Origin: Enoplolaimus lenunculus
Lineage: Eukaryota > Nematoda > Enoplea > Enoplida > Thoracostomopsidae
Length of the DNA: 64,000 nucleotides
Direction of reading: 5' to 3'
NCBI GenBank assembly: GCA_030248215.1
Contig: JASANG010003959.1
Location: forward strand, 113,884-177,883
This document shows positions 24,831 through 37,369 of this stretch, one piece after another. Numbering within the stretch: the stretch's first letter is position 1; each line of letters starts with the position of its first letter. Made by a program: the position numbers and the translations under genes. The notes below the pieces were generated by a model. The model was not told where the DNA came from and did no database searches. It saw only the letters and a list, made by a program, of their open reading frames with translations.

Positions 24831-27417
24831 GGCCCGGGTAAAGAAATCTTCATCAACTCACGCATTTGATCTGAAACAATTGAGTAAAACTTAAATTTTA
24901 AAAATTAAGACATAAATCATTAAATTCTTTACAAATGAATGTTTCAAAATATTTAAAATATACCCACCACAACAGTTGGCTGCCGAAAACAGATTTCAAG
25001 ACAGAAGATAAGATCCTCATCAAGTACATACAGGTATGTAATTATTGAAAATTAGGGATGATATTATAACTGTAATTCGTTCAAAACGTAGGGATTGGTT
25101 ATAAAAGTATTTTAAAACAAAGATTTGAAATTTGGACAATATTTCAAATGCTGAGTTACGATTGGACAATTGTATGATTAGGATTTTGTTATTAAAATGT
25201 CCGTTTAACCAATGTTTGAGTAGACGTCGCGAAATGTTAGTAACCCAAACGAGCATGGACCAATTAAATTTAGCTGACTTCAGCTCGGAAGGCTGTCATA
25301 TTTTCTTGCACGGCTTACAGTTTCATTTCACAATTAAACAGTGTCCACCCCGGTGTGAACTTTATTTTGAAAAATTACCCAAGTAATTAACTTTGTGCCA
25401 CAACTTATACAGTAAACTTATTCATTCATTCGCACAATTTTTATAAATCATAAATAGTTTAAATTAATGAATTGTTTTAATTTTACACAAAAATCTGTTA
25501 AATTTAAGTAATAACGCACAATCAAAGACTTTACTCGGACACCCTACTTCCGGCTTAGGAATGTGTTTCTTTCATGGTGTACAAACTACGGTTTTGTAAT
25601 TAGCAAATGTTTTATTTCAACAAACGCTTTTACGATTAGCAAAAGTAACCAACAACAGCGATGTAAAGTAGTTTTGTCAGACTCAAACAGAATAACCAAA
25701 ATTAACGTAGTCTATACCCACAAAAACCAGCACAATTGACCCAACCAGGAATTTTCCAAATTCATTTGCATAAACTGTCACCCAAACCGCCACAAGGAAA
25801 TATCATGAATCAACACAAACATTCCCCGACACATGGACACCGTTTGAAACAGCTGAAACGAGTTCCATTCAATGAAATTTTTCTGCCTAAAACATCATTT
25901 AAAGTCCATACTCCACCGTCTTTAAGTCTGTTAAATTTAAGTTATAAACTTCACTATTTCAGGCATAACAATGCTTTACTGGACATTCTGTCTGTATATT
26001 CTTTGTGTTCACAATCCACTTTGAGAATTGTTGATTGAGAAAACTTCATCCAACGCTTAAAATTAACACAAATCTTTCACTTTTCAGTATTTCTTAACCT
26101 TGCAACTACAAGTTGAACGATGGAAAATTGCTGCAGTTGAAATTAGTCTGGACAAATTGTAAAAATTTGTTGCGTTGAATTCAATTTTTGTTGTATTTTA
26201 ACAGCCATCGGCAGCCGTCAGGTGAAGTCAGATGCTAATTTTGTGCCTTCTCGAAAAATTTCAACCTCTCTTGTAAAAACATCTGGCATCCATGTAAACC
26301 CTTCTGGAAATGCTCGTTCACTGTGAGCTGGCTACTGGTTAGCAACAATTATTTTAAAATTAAACTCAGAAATGCGGTTATATTTTGTTAGTTTTCGAGA
26401 AACATTCCTAACAGGCTGAAAACCACAACGGCTCAGATTTATTCATACTGGGTTTACATAAAAAGTTTGAAAAGTTAATTTGCTTGCTGTTGTAACTTGT
26501 CGCGACAGAAGCAAAGTGGGGTTTACAGCAAAAGTCCCCTGTGGCCAATTCAAGCTTGATTTGAATTATATCTCCAGACATAAAGGAAACACTGGTGTTT
26601 TGTGTATAATTTCAAGAATACTGCAAAATACGCTAAAACACAATGAAATGTTACAATTTATATAAATTTTAGTAAAATTTAATGTAAGTTTTCTCACAGT
26701 CTAAAATAGACAGACAGAGATGGAATAGTAAATGAATTACAAATTAGCATTGAAAATTGAAGGTCAAAATATTTATAAACAAGTTAACAAAGAAAATTCT
26801 GTAAACTAAAGCGGTAGCAGATTTCAAGGGAGATCAGGCTGTATTTTCCGGCCAGTTCCTGAAAATTTTGAAATTCAACTGGTTCATCTTGGGTTCAACA
26901 TGTGTTTTCGTCCCAAAAAAAGTTAAAAATATGACGAGATACAACACAAATTCAAAAAATTTCAGAATCAACTAAAGTCCCTTATTCAGCTAAGCGGGGC
27001 AAACTTTATTTGATACCACACGAGTAAATTTAATCTTAGATTTTTTGAGAATTTTTAAGGCAGGAAATAACGGTAGCTTTTATACCAACTCGGCACAATG
27101 TCATTGGCCACTCCTTGCAAAGGTTTCTAGCCGTTTTGGGGTCCGAAATTTCCTTGGTTTATTCTTGGAATTTTTGTTTATAAAGGTTACATTTGCTAAT
27201 TTGTTTCATTTTCATCCTGACCGTTACTGTTTTAGAGATTATTGTTTTATAAGATTTCAATTTGTAAATAAGATTTTGGTATAAAAAATTAAGTAAAATA
27301 AATAAAAATATGTAACCCACAGATATGAATGTCAATACTTAATATATTAAATGTTTATTTTTAATATTTTTAATTTTCTACGTTTGAAGTATTCTTTAAG
27401 TAACTAATGTCAGTTAA

Positions 27418-27557
27418 ATAACTCTAAGTTAAGCAGTACCATATAGAGCCCTTCACGAAAATTTTCCTCACGGATGCGATGGGGTTTGAACCCACGACAT
27501 ACGGAGTACCGGTCCGGTGCTCTAACGCCTGAGCTACCCAGCCGTGCAAACTTTTCA
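27418..27557 (-). repeat. tRNA-Thr-like SINE, best-preserved copy
   Basis: The minus strand reads a near-complete cloverleaf from about 27543 to 27471: D arm GCTC/GAGC, T arm GTGGG/CCCAT with loop TTCAAAC, and anticodon loop CCGGTAC (GGT). The acceptor stem pairs at about five of seven positions. The 3' tail ends in AGAGTTATTTAACTG. C instead of T at position 33 and acceptor mismatches indicate a tRNA-derived SINE. Confidence 0.65.
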
Positions 27558-27700
27558 AAGCCAGTTAGATGATCATACGTTTATTGCCGTCAAAGATTTG
27601 AAACTGCTGTAAAATATACACTGTGGGAAGTGTCTCTATGTATCCATGAATAAAATATTCGTGCTGCCCAAATTGTAAATAGTACATAAATGAATAGTCA

Positions 27701-27910
27701 GAGCCCATATTCTCAAGTGCGTTTTAGCACCTGTCACCCAGATAGCGATAGCTTTTCACACTGACAAACGGTGTCGAATCCGTTCACACAGCGGCAAAGC
27801 AAACTGAATGCAAAAGCAATGGCTTAAATCTAAGCTCATCATTTGCTGATTCGAAAGTTACAAGATTCATTTAAATGTGACAAGTCCTACACACATTTAA
27901 AAATGCGGGC
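27701..27910. mobile_element. Inverted-repeat element, GGGCCCATATTCTCAAATGTG family
   Basis: The left end is GAGCCCATATTCTCAAGTGCG with AGCACCTGTCACCCAGATAG; the right end is CACACATTTAAAAATGCGGGC. It ends about 70 bp from the donor of exon E. Other copies: 29801-30035, 37191-37369, 41264 onward and 43478. Confidence 0.55.
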
Positions 27911-27981
27911 AAAGGGTTTAAATACGCAGTACCCAAAAACCTACTAACAGTTGCGTATTTGTTCTCTACGTCCAAACTCAC

Positions 27982-28215
27982 CGGACGGTATGAAAAAGCT
28001 TCCATCTTCAGTTCGGGCCAGGACACTGGTCTTATAATTGGACCAATCAATGACGTCATCACTTCCTTCTGTAGGCCGAGGTCCTGCGCCTGAAGTTGCC
28101 ACGGTATTTTCGAGTACTCGGCTTAACGTATAATCCACAGTTGGCCCAGGTCCTCCAGGAATATCGCTAGGAGCCAGCTGAGGTGGTGGTGACAATTTTG
28201 CACAATGCTGATAGC
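27982..28215 (-). CDS. Exon E of Robo-like gene, DGSFF segment
   Basis: This 234-bp internal exon has acceptor CCTTTTAG|GC and donor G|GTGAGTTT, with two leftover bases, 77 codons and one leftover base. The peptide starts YQHCAKLSPPPQLAPSDIP, a further proline patch. Residues 25-42 (TVDYTLSRVLENTVATSG) and 69-74 (EDGSFF) recall a vertebrate Robo1 region, where a Leu-rich stretch with LEQTPASS is followed by SSDGSFF. W57 lies between them, as a Trp does in Robo1. This alignment is by eye. The outgoing phase 1 matches exon F with junction Ala. An inverted-repeat element (27701-27910) ends about 70 bp past the donor. Confidence 0.75.
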
Positions 28216-29800
28216 CTAAAAGGAACATAAAATGATTTTAGAAAAAATATGTAAGCATCGGCTATGGTTACAGTTAAGTTTACAGAATAAAAGATATTAT
28301 TTAATGGTGCGACACTGTTTCTTATTATTCGTTTTACTCGAAATCCTCAGTTTCATTAAACAATACAGAGTTCTTAAGTATCCGTTTTCGGTAAAAATTG
28401 GTGCACTGGATTGTTCAATTTCGAGTCCGAAAGTTAAAACCAGGACAAAGGCCACACCCCACACTTCGAGGTATCATCACTGTGTGGGCCACTGAGGACT
28501 CCGTGAAATTCATCGACCCCCCAAATCATTTGTAAACGTCCTATGCGAAGCAATGGTGCAGCATCTAATTTTAACTCCATAAGAGCATTAAATCCATAGT
28601 CAATATATAATTTTGACTCCCCCAGTTAACACAAGCGGATCCAGAGGAGGGTCGGGGCCTACGCCCCTGTTAGAAATTTTTTGTGACAAAACGATGTCAT
28701 TACAAAAGGTGTGTTTATGGAGCGAAACACATTACGTTTCCCTTTGACTTACCTATAATTTTATCTTTCTGTTTTACTGTATATTTATTTCAATTTTAAA
28801 TCAATACCACGAATCATTAACTGTAACTTCAATACTTTTAGTATTTGGACGGCGTCAAATTTAGTTTCTCAATCACAAAGGATGACTTAAAACACAAAGT
28901 TGAACGTAAACCTAAACAATATTGCCAGTTTGAATTTGAATTCTAATCAAACCACCAATTGAAAGTTAAGTCGATTTCAACTGTACTCAATTTTACCCAG
29001 GTCATCGGCATTTGAGCTGACGCTAAAGTTTAATATGAAAAGCAAACTTTTAATTAAACAACTTCGCTACTTTGAGATTAAACTTTCGAATTGAACAGTT
29101 TTCTCCAAGCAAAAGAAATTATTTCAAAAACTTTCGCTACCAAAAACGTCAGAAACACTGGTGTTAAGGTGATATTGGAAAATATACGAGTTGCCGTTTG
29201 AAAAAGTTTTAATTATAAAATTGATTCTCAAAATGAAAATAAGGCCGAATGTTATTATGGTTTGTTGAATTGAAAAGAATAATTTTCAACAAAGGGTTTC
29301 AACTGAACCTCGGTTTCCGAGTTTAAGCATGGAATGTGAAATGGCGAATACGAAAGTGTCACATCGAAGAATTTTCATTTACTTTCAATGTTTGGTTTTG
29401 GTGATGAAATTGAAAATTTTTCATTTAAATGTCAAATATTACGATTCTTCTTAATTTAAGTGCGTATTATTGTTGTTGTGTTGTTATTTTTTGTAGAATT
29501 TTTCGAAATCATTTCACACTTTCGTAGCCTCCCTAATATTGCAATAGTTACGTATTCAGAGCGCCATTCAAGTGGGATTCTTAAGTTAAAACTATAATTA
29601 CACAAAGCAATGCTACGAGGGCGCGCACAGACAAAAATTTATGCGCAGCAGAAAAACCTAATTATCCCCTCGCTCCCGAAATTAAATTTTCGCTCCTGAT
29701 GTACGAACCAATCTGAAAATGACCGGCCGATATTGGAGTTGCACGACCCCAATTTTGTCCTGGGGTAAGATATAACTTACTGAAATACCGTCGGAATTTT

Positions 29801-30035
29801 GGGACCGTATGCTTAAATGTGTATAGCATCTATCACCAGTGAGCGATAGGTTTTCAAACTGACAAACTCGTGTTGTTCCTAAATTCAAAATTTCCATAAA
29901 AATTGGACAAGTCAAATACGAAAATTTTGCTGAATTTCGACCAACGCCATTTAATGGTTAGTAAACTACAAGAAATATCACTAAATGCTGGTAATAGGTG
30001 CTATACACATTTGAGAATATGCCGAATATGGGCCC
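29801..30035. mobile_element. Inverted-repeat element, GGGCCCATATTC family, nearly full length
   Basis: Left GGGACCGTATGCTTAAATGTG, with TATCACCAGTGAGCGATAGG; right GGTGCTATACACATTTGAGA ending in ATATGGGCCC. The inverted ends extend about 50 bp. The interior has no reading frame of note. This is the clearest copy of the family. Confidence 0.6.
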
Positions 30036-30379
30036 TTAACTCAATATGATGTTCACGTATGTGTGCATGAAAATGCAAATGTACCCTTCTGTGCCTACGA
30101 AAACAGTTACCGGTTATACAATTGGACATTATCCACACGCTAAAATCGCGTATCTTACGTGTTTTAAAGCATAATGAATTACTTAAGACTAGGAATAGCT
30201 TAAGTAAATACTAAAGTAAGATTTCGGAAACCCAGTCAGTAAGTTCCACTGCGTAGATGAGTAAATTGAATGTAAACCAGATCCCGTGAGAGACTCATTT
30301 ACTTAAAAATCATCGCTCAAAGATAAAGTCAGTTGAATTAGTATCATCAAGAGTGGATAATCGCTATTTAACCAGAGTG

Positions 30380-30572
30380 TACGAAAACTTGCCGCTTGAC
30401 ATTGTCCGAAGCCTATGTCTAAACAATCATACCTAAGTCTGACCATAATTGTACGCCTGTTAAGTCCAAGCCTAAGCATAACGATGAGTGATAAATTAGT
30501 GGATCGACGAGATTATGGATTACTGGTTCTCGGTCGACGAGCTGTCGGGCGACGAATTGTTGTGATACCTTC
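30380..30572. mobile_element. CGTCG-ended MITE adjoining exon D
   Basis: Left ACTTGCCGCTTGACATTGTC and right GTCGGGCGACGAATTGTTG. The interior has AGTCCAAGCCTAAGCATAACG hexamer-like words. It occupies intron sequence starting about 25 bp after the exon D donor. Confidence 0.5.
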
Positions 30573-30595
30573 TAGAAGCCCCAAGGTGCGCTTAC

Positions 30596-30859
30596 CTAAC
30601 TGATGTCTTTGCCGGAAATTCATGTCATCAAAGTCATTTGCGGTGGAAATCTCGGAGTTTGGATCCGCTTCTTCGTAATGTGTATCCGAGACTGGTTCAC
30701 AAGGGTCACACCCTTGATGGGCGGATGGGACCTGGGGTAAATTTCGACGTGGGGGCGCAGGGATGGTACCCGTGTTGGGTGGGTGAGATTCTGAACGATG
30801 GGGACTGTCTGGGGACGCGTCGGGTGGATGTGATGGCGGGGGTGGGATGTTGAGGAAAT
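30596..30859 (-). CDS. Exon D of Robo-like gene, CC2-like proline motif
   Basis: This 264-bp internal exon has a T-rich acceptor (TTTTTTTAATTTCAG) and donor G|GTAAGC, with two leftover bases, 87 codons and one leftover base. After the junction Asp it opens with FLNIPPPPSHPPDASPDSP. Vertebrate Robo CC2 reads ADLLPPPPAHPP, so both the acidic/hydrophobic lead and the proline run match. CC2 is the Ena/VASP (EVH1) binding site in Robo. The rest is Pro/His/Asp-rich, with a second proline patch (TIPAPPRRNLPQVP, residues 31-44) and an acidic end (YEEADPNSEISTANDFDD). The exon is GC-rich relative to its surroundings, as expected for coding sequence here. A MITE copy starts about 25 bp past the donor. 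The intron separating it from exon C is about 18.7 kb. Confidence 0.75.
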
Positions 30860-31825
30860 CTGAAATTAAAAAAACAAACAGTTGAGAATGAAACTAAGCC
30901 AGACCGTGAAAAATATTTGCAACATCGACATTTATAAGCTCAAATGCAAAATGCCAATATTTCCTGTCGAATTATTTTTGTTGCATCTTTAATTTATTTA
31001 AAAATTGTTCTGGCTCTGAGCTTTAGACTGCGGATAGTTATATAATTCTGTGAAGCACAAATGAGAATTTTTCCAAAATATACTCTTACTTATCAACCAA
31101 TCAGATTCAGTTAATTTTGAAATCAGCGAACGATGATTGGTACTTTGACGACAATTTGTAATATTAATATTATTATCATGATTACACGACGCAATATTAT
31201 TGGTTGTATTTACTTTACTTTTACGCATTTCACATTTTTACGTTTCTGGTTGCTGAAGATTTTAATGAAAATCCAAATTAGTACCACTTATAAATCGATG
31301 TTGTACACTGCCATAAAGGAGTAAACGGAACGAATCCAGCAGTGAATCCTGGGCCGAATGGGATGTATCGCTCACTATCCTGTCGTGGTGATTATTTTGC
31401 CGTGAAAATTGTTCATCTGAAGATCACAGTACACTTTTTAGTCAAATATCCGAAAGAAAGGCGTTGAGACAACTCTGGAGTTGGAAAAAGTTTGCAGTGA
31501 AACAGCAAAATTTTACAATATTTCAACATTAAAGAAAACTTTGAAAACATTTAATTTTAAAAAATGTATCTTCCATGACTGGAAATTCTTAAATCAGAGA
31601 CTGGTTCTGCTATTTCCGCCATTTCCTTAACGGCAAAAAAGAGTTGTTCGATAGTTGGCATAATTCCACTTAAATCCCTCACCCAAATCACCGAACGGTA
31701 AACATTTCTTCGTTGTTTTCATATTCAGAAAAACAAAACAATCAACTCTTAAATCCATGTGATTGTGACTCTGTGGATGGACCACAAAACATCGGAAACT
31801 GGTCATTTCAGATCGTGTGTATTTA

Positions 31826-31877
31826 TTTATATATACATATATTTAAACATATATCTGTATATGTATATATACACATG
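31826..31877. repeat. AT/TA-rich palindromic microsatellite
   Basis: Imperfect (TA)n with ATATACATATATTTAAAC and TGTATATGTATATATACAC; self-complementary. Confidence 0.7.
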
Positions 31878-33924
31878 GTACACTAGGGACGTATTCCTCA
31901 CTATGCTTTCTGGAAAAACAACTAAGAATAGGTTGGCGTAGGGGCCACCCTTTAGAATTAGCCAACTTCCAAATGGAGGTCAAAAAATTTCTACTCGCTG
32001 CGTTGTCATGCACTTGAAATTATTCGGCTTCGGAAATATAATTTCAGTGATACACACCGCAAAGCAAATCTGCGCTATGTCACTGTATGATTTGTCTAAT
32101 TTAGCTTCATAGAACTAAACTCAAACTATTAATACTGCAAATTATCTGGAAAATCCATATGAATGGTCTTTTAAGACAATGGGATATTAAACATTTAACG
32201 GTTCATCGAAAAAAACAAATTTTATAAAATTAAACCAAATTTAAAAACATTCTCTGAACTTCACAACTCAGTTTTGTTGCTAATTTTATAAGCAGAAAAA
32301 ATGTTGGATTTATCACCAAAATTATTTTAACCTCAGTCTGGTGGCAAGCGTACAATGCTGAACAAACAACCATTGTTACTTTCCGCTTATTTACAGCTGT
32401 CAGGAATGTAACAGCTCTTACCGATAGACGAAACCAAGATATTGTATTTTAAATTCATACAGAGATTTAACCAAGCTACTTGAACATTTTAGTAAAATGT
32501 GATGGCAGATTTTCTGTTTTTGCTGTAAAAAATTTGTTAACATAGAACTTTCTGAACGAAAACTTTTCAGCCATGTGGAAGCGAAGCTGATTGTAGGGGA
32601 GCGGTGGTTCCCTCGCGCGCCCGTGATTTGGGGACCTGTTGGGATTGAGATTAATTTATACTTACACAAAAACTGTTTCAGAAATGTCAAAGTGCCCAAA
32701 TTTCTCTTAGTATACAAGCCCAGATGCAGGGTTTGTCGGCAACGACTACACAGGTTCAACCTTGAAACTTCTGGTCATCACAAAATAACCAAAACCAGAA
32801 CCATAAACACGGAACCTATTTGTACGAGAAACATTACCGATTATTAGATTTACCCAAAGTTATAATGGCAAACTGTCCTCAACATTCTGTTAACCAGCCC
32901 ACTCGGCCAGGGGAGAATAAGAAATTTTTGTGTCGGGTGCAATACGATTATTTCACGTTGCTTATAAGCAGGTCTAACATCTTACCTAAGGAGGCCATAT
33001 CTTCTATAGGAGTTTGACCCCTCCCGCGGGCCGCACCCTGGCTACAGGACCTGTCCACACCAACGTAACACAAAAGTCAGGCAGATAAACTTCTGGGGAG
33101 GAAAACCAAATGGGCAATCATCATTTATTTAGTAGCGATCGGAGGGGTTTTTGGGTTGGTCATTATGCCATCACCATGGTCGTTCTGGTCAATATTGGTT
33201 GACCAGAAGTAGTTTGCCTGTTAGTGGCCGGTACCAGTTAAACGTCGGAGTCATGATTTCTCTTCGCGAGAGTATGACTTCAGGCGCAAATAATTTTGCG
33301 GACCGAGTGAGCAGCAATTGACAAAATGTTGAGATTTGTCAATGGCTGGACGCTTTTTCTAAAAAATTTGTAAATCTTTTATTTAATTCGTCCCAAGAAA
33401 CCTAATAAATATTGTTACTTTCCCAGTTGGTAGCAGTTTGGCCAACAGGGCGAAAACAGATAGTAAAAATAACGGAAACAGAAAACGTATATTAAAGCAT
33501 AAATTGTTTCAAAGATGATTTATTTTTCTGCCAACACAACTGATGCAAATATTCACCGGACTTTCTAAAAGTTTAAAAATATGACGGATGCAACAAAATT
33601 TTCCAGATTTAAGATCAATTTTGTAAAATTTTCATTTCATTTCGACCAATTGCAGCATATCTTTAATTGCTATATATAAAATGCTCATTGGTGCCCTTAA
33701 CATCGGTAAATATTTTTAAATTAAATTAAAACTCGCGTTCAAGTCAGATCACATGAAACGCCGCTGTACCGATTACTTCAATAAAACAAACCCCCAATTG
33801 ACCCGATGCTGCCCGTAAATCAGTTTCCAGTACAAAACCGAAAGCATCATGGAACAATTGAAATATTTGTCCTTGTTTAAATTTAGCCAAATAAAATTTT
33901 AACAACTCCACTTTATTCAATTTA

Positions 33925-33975
33925 TAATACATATAAATTTATATATATTTATTTATATATATTTAGAGATATATT
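33925..33975. repeat. AT-rich simple repeat
   Basis: TTTATATATATTTATTTATA-type repeat, with no associated gene. Confidence 0.65.
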
Positions 33976-35319
33976 CCAATATTTTGATGAGTCCAAGACC
34001 ACCCGTTATCCGTTATTATCCTCAGCAGCGTAAACAAGAAATAGGGAGACATATTATCCACAATTTCTGGTGTTACGGCGGTAAAATATACCCTCATTTA
34101 CGAGTTATCAAGTATTTTTCTTAATCTTGAAGGTAATAAACAATTTTCTCATTTGCTACGCTTCACAATCCATCGTTACCATGTGGTTATCCCCTGCCGA
34201 AATAAAATCTTGGCTCGGCATTTGATTGGCTTCCGTCATGCATTTATATACTGAACGGTGGCTACTTGAAAAATTATTGACCAACAAATTTTAAAACACG
34301 AGTGCAATTTAATTAATCGTATCTCCCTCCCTGCATGCATACAGCATACGGCGGGTCGTTTGCAGTTCCGGAGCTGGCTAAAATGGGGGCGTCACAAAAT
34401 TCCTGGGTGGGTTCCCTTGCCATGGTCAAAATAATTTTAAAATTTTTTGTTTAAAATCTTGCTACGGTAGGAACCCTCTTTGGTGTGGGTACCCCCAAAT
34501 GGGGATCTGAGAGGGTGGTTGTTTCGGTCCTGGTCGCTTGCTTTGAAAACAATGCCACTGTTATCAATAGCGTTAGTATCTCACTTGCAGAAAAGACGCC
34601 AGAGCCATAAACGGAGCAATTTTAACGATTAAAAATTTTAAATTTTCAATTTCTTTTATCATCCAATCGGGACAGTTTAATACAGACATCTGCTTGTTAC
34701 TGATAGACCGCCCGCGTGTAATTATACCCATCTGCCTACTCGAAGATAGTAAGCATAGCGACTTAGAGACTGGAGCTTAAACTTAGGCTTAGACTCAGGT
34801 TAGGCTTAAGCTTACGTTTATGTTTAGACATTGGAATAAGCTTAAATTAATGGTAACGATTTAGTCTTACTGAGCAGACCCTTTTAGTTAATATGAGACC
34901 TGTAAACTATGCTCATGCAAGTGAACAATGAGCCTAAGCCTAAATAAGTTATTAACCTGAAAACCCTAAAAATAAGTTAGCATTATTTGGTCAAAGATTT
35001 GACAAAGTTGTTCTAAGTTCATCAAAAAGCGAACGCTTTTAAATTTCATACGAAACGGTTAAATTGTCGCAAATTTCTCTATCCGTTTCTTCATCGTATA
35101 TTTCGACTGGCGGTCTATGGCGAGTAAAATTGTTTGGCCAAAGAAAATTTTACCTTAAATGCGCTCAAGCAGTTGGTTTCGCTGGTGAAACAAATAACAG
35201 GAACGAATGGCTTCACTTGTGATCCACAAATAATTTATATTCGTCGTATGCTGAAGCTGTTTTGAGGGAAAAGTAGTTACTTGGTTTAACTGTTTTAAAC
35301 TCGAAACTTTTTTAAATAT

Positions 35320-35524
35320 TTTAACCCTTTCTCACATGATTATTTTCTATTTCCCCTGAGACCTACTTTTATGCTAGGAGTCGAACTCCAGTGACTGGAG
35401 TGGGAGGCGTATACCATCATCACTCAGCTATAGGAGCTTGACGCTCGAGCCCGAGGGGGCTCTCACGTCTTGTGGTGATTTAGTACTATGTATACGTGTT
35501 GCAATTGTTAAACACGGAGCGATA
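35320..35524 (-). repeat. tRNA-Gly-like SINE, copy 1 (205 bp)
   Basis: On the minus strand the tRNA-like part reads TAGCTGAGTGATGATGG (A-box region), CGCCTCCCAC (anticodon CCC, glycine-like) and GAGTTCGACTCC (B box). A leader of about 95 bp precedes it and a tail of about 40 bp follows, ending GAGAAAGGGTTAAA. By my count it differs from the copy at 50014-50218 at 8 of 205 positions. Confidence 0.7.
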
Positions 35525-37190
35525 TACATTATTTACCGCATATACACTGCGCTGAGTTGCCTGTAGGCAACTCAATGTTAGAAGGGGTTAAATATGCGAC
35601 ATTTTCGCTTTTATATACAACAGATAAAGAATCAAAAGATGACATAATAAACGTGTGTAGACTTTGAAAAGCCCATTACACTGCCATCACTAGTTTGATG
35701 TCCATAAACTGCCAGGCAGAACTAAAGTACTTGTTTAGATTCTACTAAAAAGCGAATGATTTTCTCAATATCCAACTGCGAAGGTCTATCCAGTAGAAAA
35801 CCGTTGCCCCATACTTCAAACGTCATTAGTCAAGTTTACATAAATGCTTGGAAGTTAGGGTCGTGTATAATGAGCATATAGACGATATATATGTCTATAT
35901 TTACAATTTTTTTAAAGTAATGAACATTCGGCAATTTTACAATTTTTTTACAATGATACACAATACTGTTTTATGTCTTAAATTATACCCAGCCGAAATT
36001 AAATTCTTGCTGCATTTCTGTCATCAAAAATACCAAATAAAATTGATCCAAGAAAATTATCGTTGCACTGGTGATTAATCGCCAAATTCCTTCCCAATTC
36101 ATAAACAACAAATACGGCATTTCATAAGGTTTCTAAAAGCTACAAATCCTTTGTTTCGTTCAAATCTAATTTACCAGTCGTTCGCATTTAAGATCACGCA
36201 AATTTTGCGAAAATTAACACCAACTTTGGCAACTTTTGTCTCGAACATAATTTTAGTGGAATATTTGAACAAACGACAAAATATCAAACATTTTTCAATG
36301 GTTGCGGCTTGGAATAATACGAGGCGTTTGGATGACTTATGGTGAATGCAGTTGTCGAAACTGATACTGCCTCTAAAACGCAAGCGCATCCGGAATGGAT
36401 AGGGGGATGTTTGCATACGCCCCCCATCAGAAAATGATTTGTGAAAAAAGGTTAAGGTTCTTACCATACAACTTTTCTCTCCAAAAAGTTGGTTCCCACT
36501 TACAATTTTCCGCTGCTAATCGCACATTGACTACGACAAATGATATAAATTGAAATATTAATGTTAACCAGGTCAGGATTTAAAGTTAAAAGGAACAGTC
36601 CCGAAGTACGGCTGAACAGCCCTCCTGGTATTAACACGACACCCACAAACGAATATTTTTGAAAATGTTTGGTTTCTGTAATTCAGATGCAAAATTAAAT
36701 TTGATTCATTATTTACTACAAAAACCAAGTTCTTTAAACCTTTTAAAAATCATGACATTTACTATTTGGCAGCCCTGAACGCAGACAACTCAGCCAAACT
36801 GTCCTTACAGAAACTTCTTCCCCGTGAAACTCGTTGTCTTGAGATACAGACAAACTTCAACTATGCGTCAATGGCTTGTGGAATTCAATATATATGATAA
36901 TTAAAACGCAGTATACAGTTTGTGTAGCGGACACCCTCGTCATTAGTTCTGGGTTGAAAATTTGAAAATTAATAATGAAACATTGAAATTAAACTCATGA
37001 ATATTTGCGGTTGCTTGCAACTCAAATTAGCAGTTGACTCAAGAGAAGAATGTGTAATTAAAACTGATGTTGTTTTGTTGTCAATAATGCGTCAATCGAT
37101 ATTCTGCATTCGGTTCGCTTCTGGTACAAACCAACAGGAACTGAGCCTGATTAGGTTTAGGGTTAAAATGTCTAAGGCAACATCCAATAG

Positions 37191-37369
37191 GGGCCCATAT
37201 TCTCAAATGTGTATTGCAACTACCACCAGTGTGCGATATCACAAAATCTGCTCAAAATTAGGACAATCGAATGTGAAAAATATGCTGAGTTTCAAATTTC
37301 GTTATTCATTGGTTCGAAAGCTACAAGACATCTCACCAACTGGCGAGAGCTGCTATTCACATTTGACAG
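37191..37369. mobile_element. Inverted-repeat element, GGGCCCATATTC family
   Basis: Left GGGCCCATATTCTCAAATGT and ACCACCAGTGTGCGATATC; right GGCGAGAGCTGCTATTCAC then ATTTGACAG. The right end is decayed. Confidence 0.5.

Larger units (their letters stand above)
5150..27981 (-). other. 22.8-kb intron between exons E and F
   Basis: No coding sequence can be supported here. It holds the Harbinger-like MITE (7085-8047) inside an older MITE, hAT-like MITEs (9577-9743, 19644-19787), a GC-rich inverted-repeat element (13930-14196), CpG-rich MITEs (14305-14436), a CACTA-like MITE (23929-24180), an ACCCGAGGGT-ended element (24579-24830), a Thr-like SINE (27418-27557) and an inverted repeat (27701-27910). 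Long stretches (about 10680-12120, 17490-19100, 20880-22210, 25400-26700) are AT-rich with recurrent TTCAAC/GTTGAA words and no gene signal. A possible promoter and non-coding first exon lies at 14734-14858. Confidence 0.55.
28216..30595 (-). other. 2.4-kb intron between exons D and E
   Basis: AT-rich, with no coding signal. It contains a GGATCCAGAGGAGGGTCGGG block near 28631, an inverted-repeat element (29801-30035) and a CGTCG-ended MITE (30380-30572) ending about 20 bp from the donor of exon D. Confidence 0.55.

Noticed and set aside
27471-27543. Functional tRNA-Thr gene
   Set aside because: C at position 33, acceptor mismatches and a tail shared with other copies mark it as SINE-derived.
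32418-32759. 113-codon minus-strand frame ending at a GTAAGAG donor-like site
   Set aside because: It would leave phase 2, incompatible with exons C and D, and the peptide shows no family resemblance; the donor may be chance.
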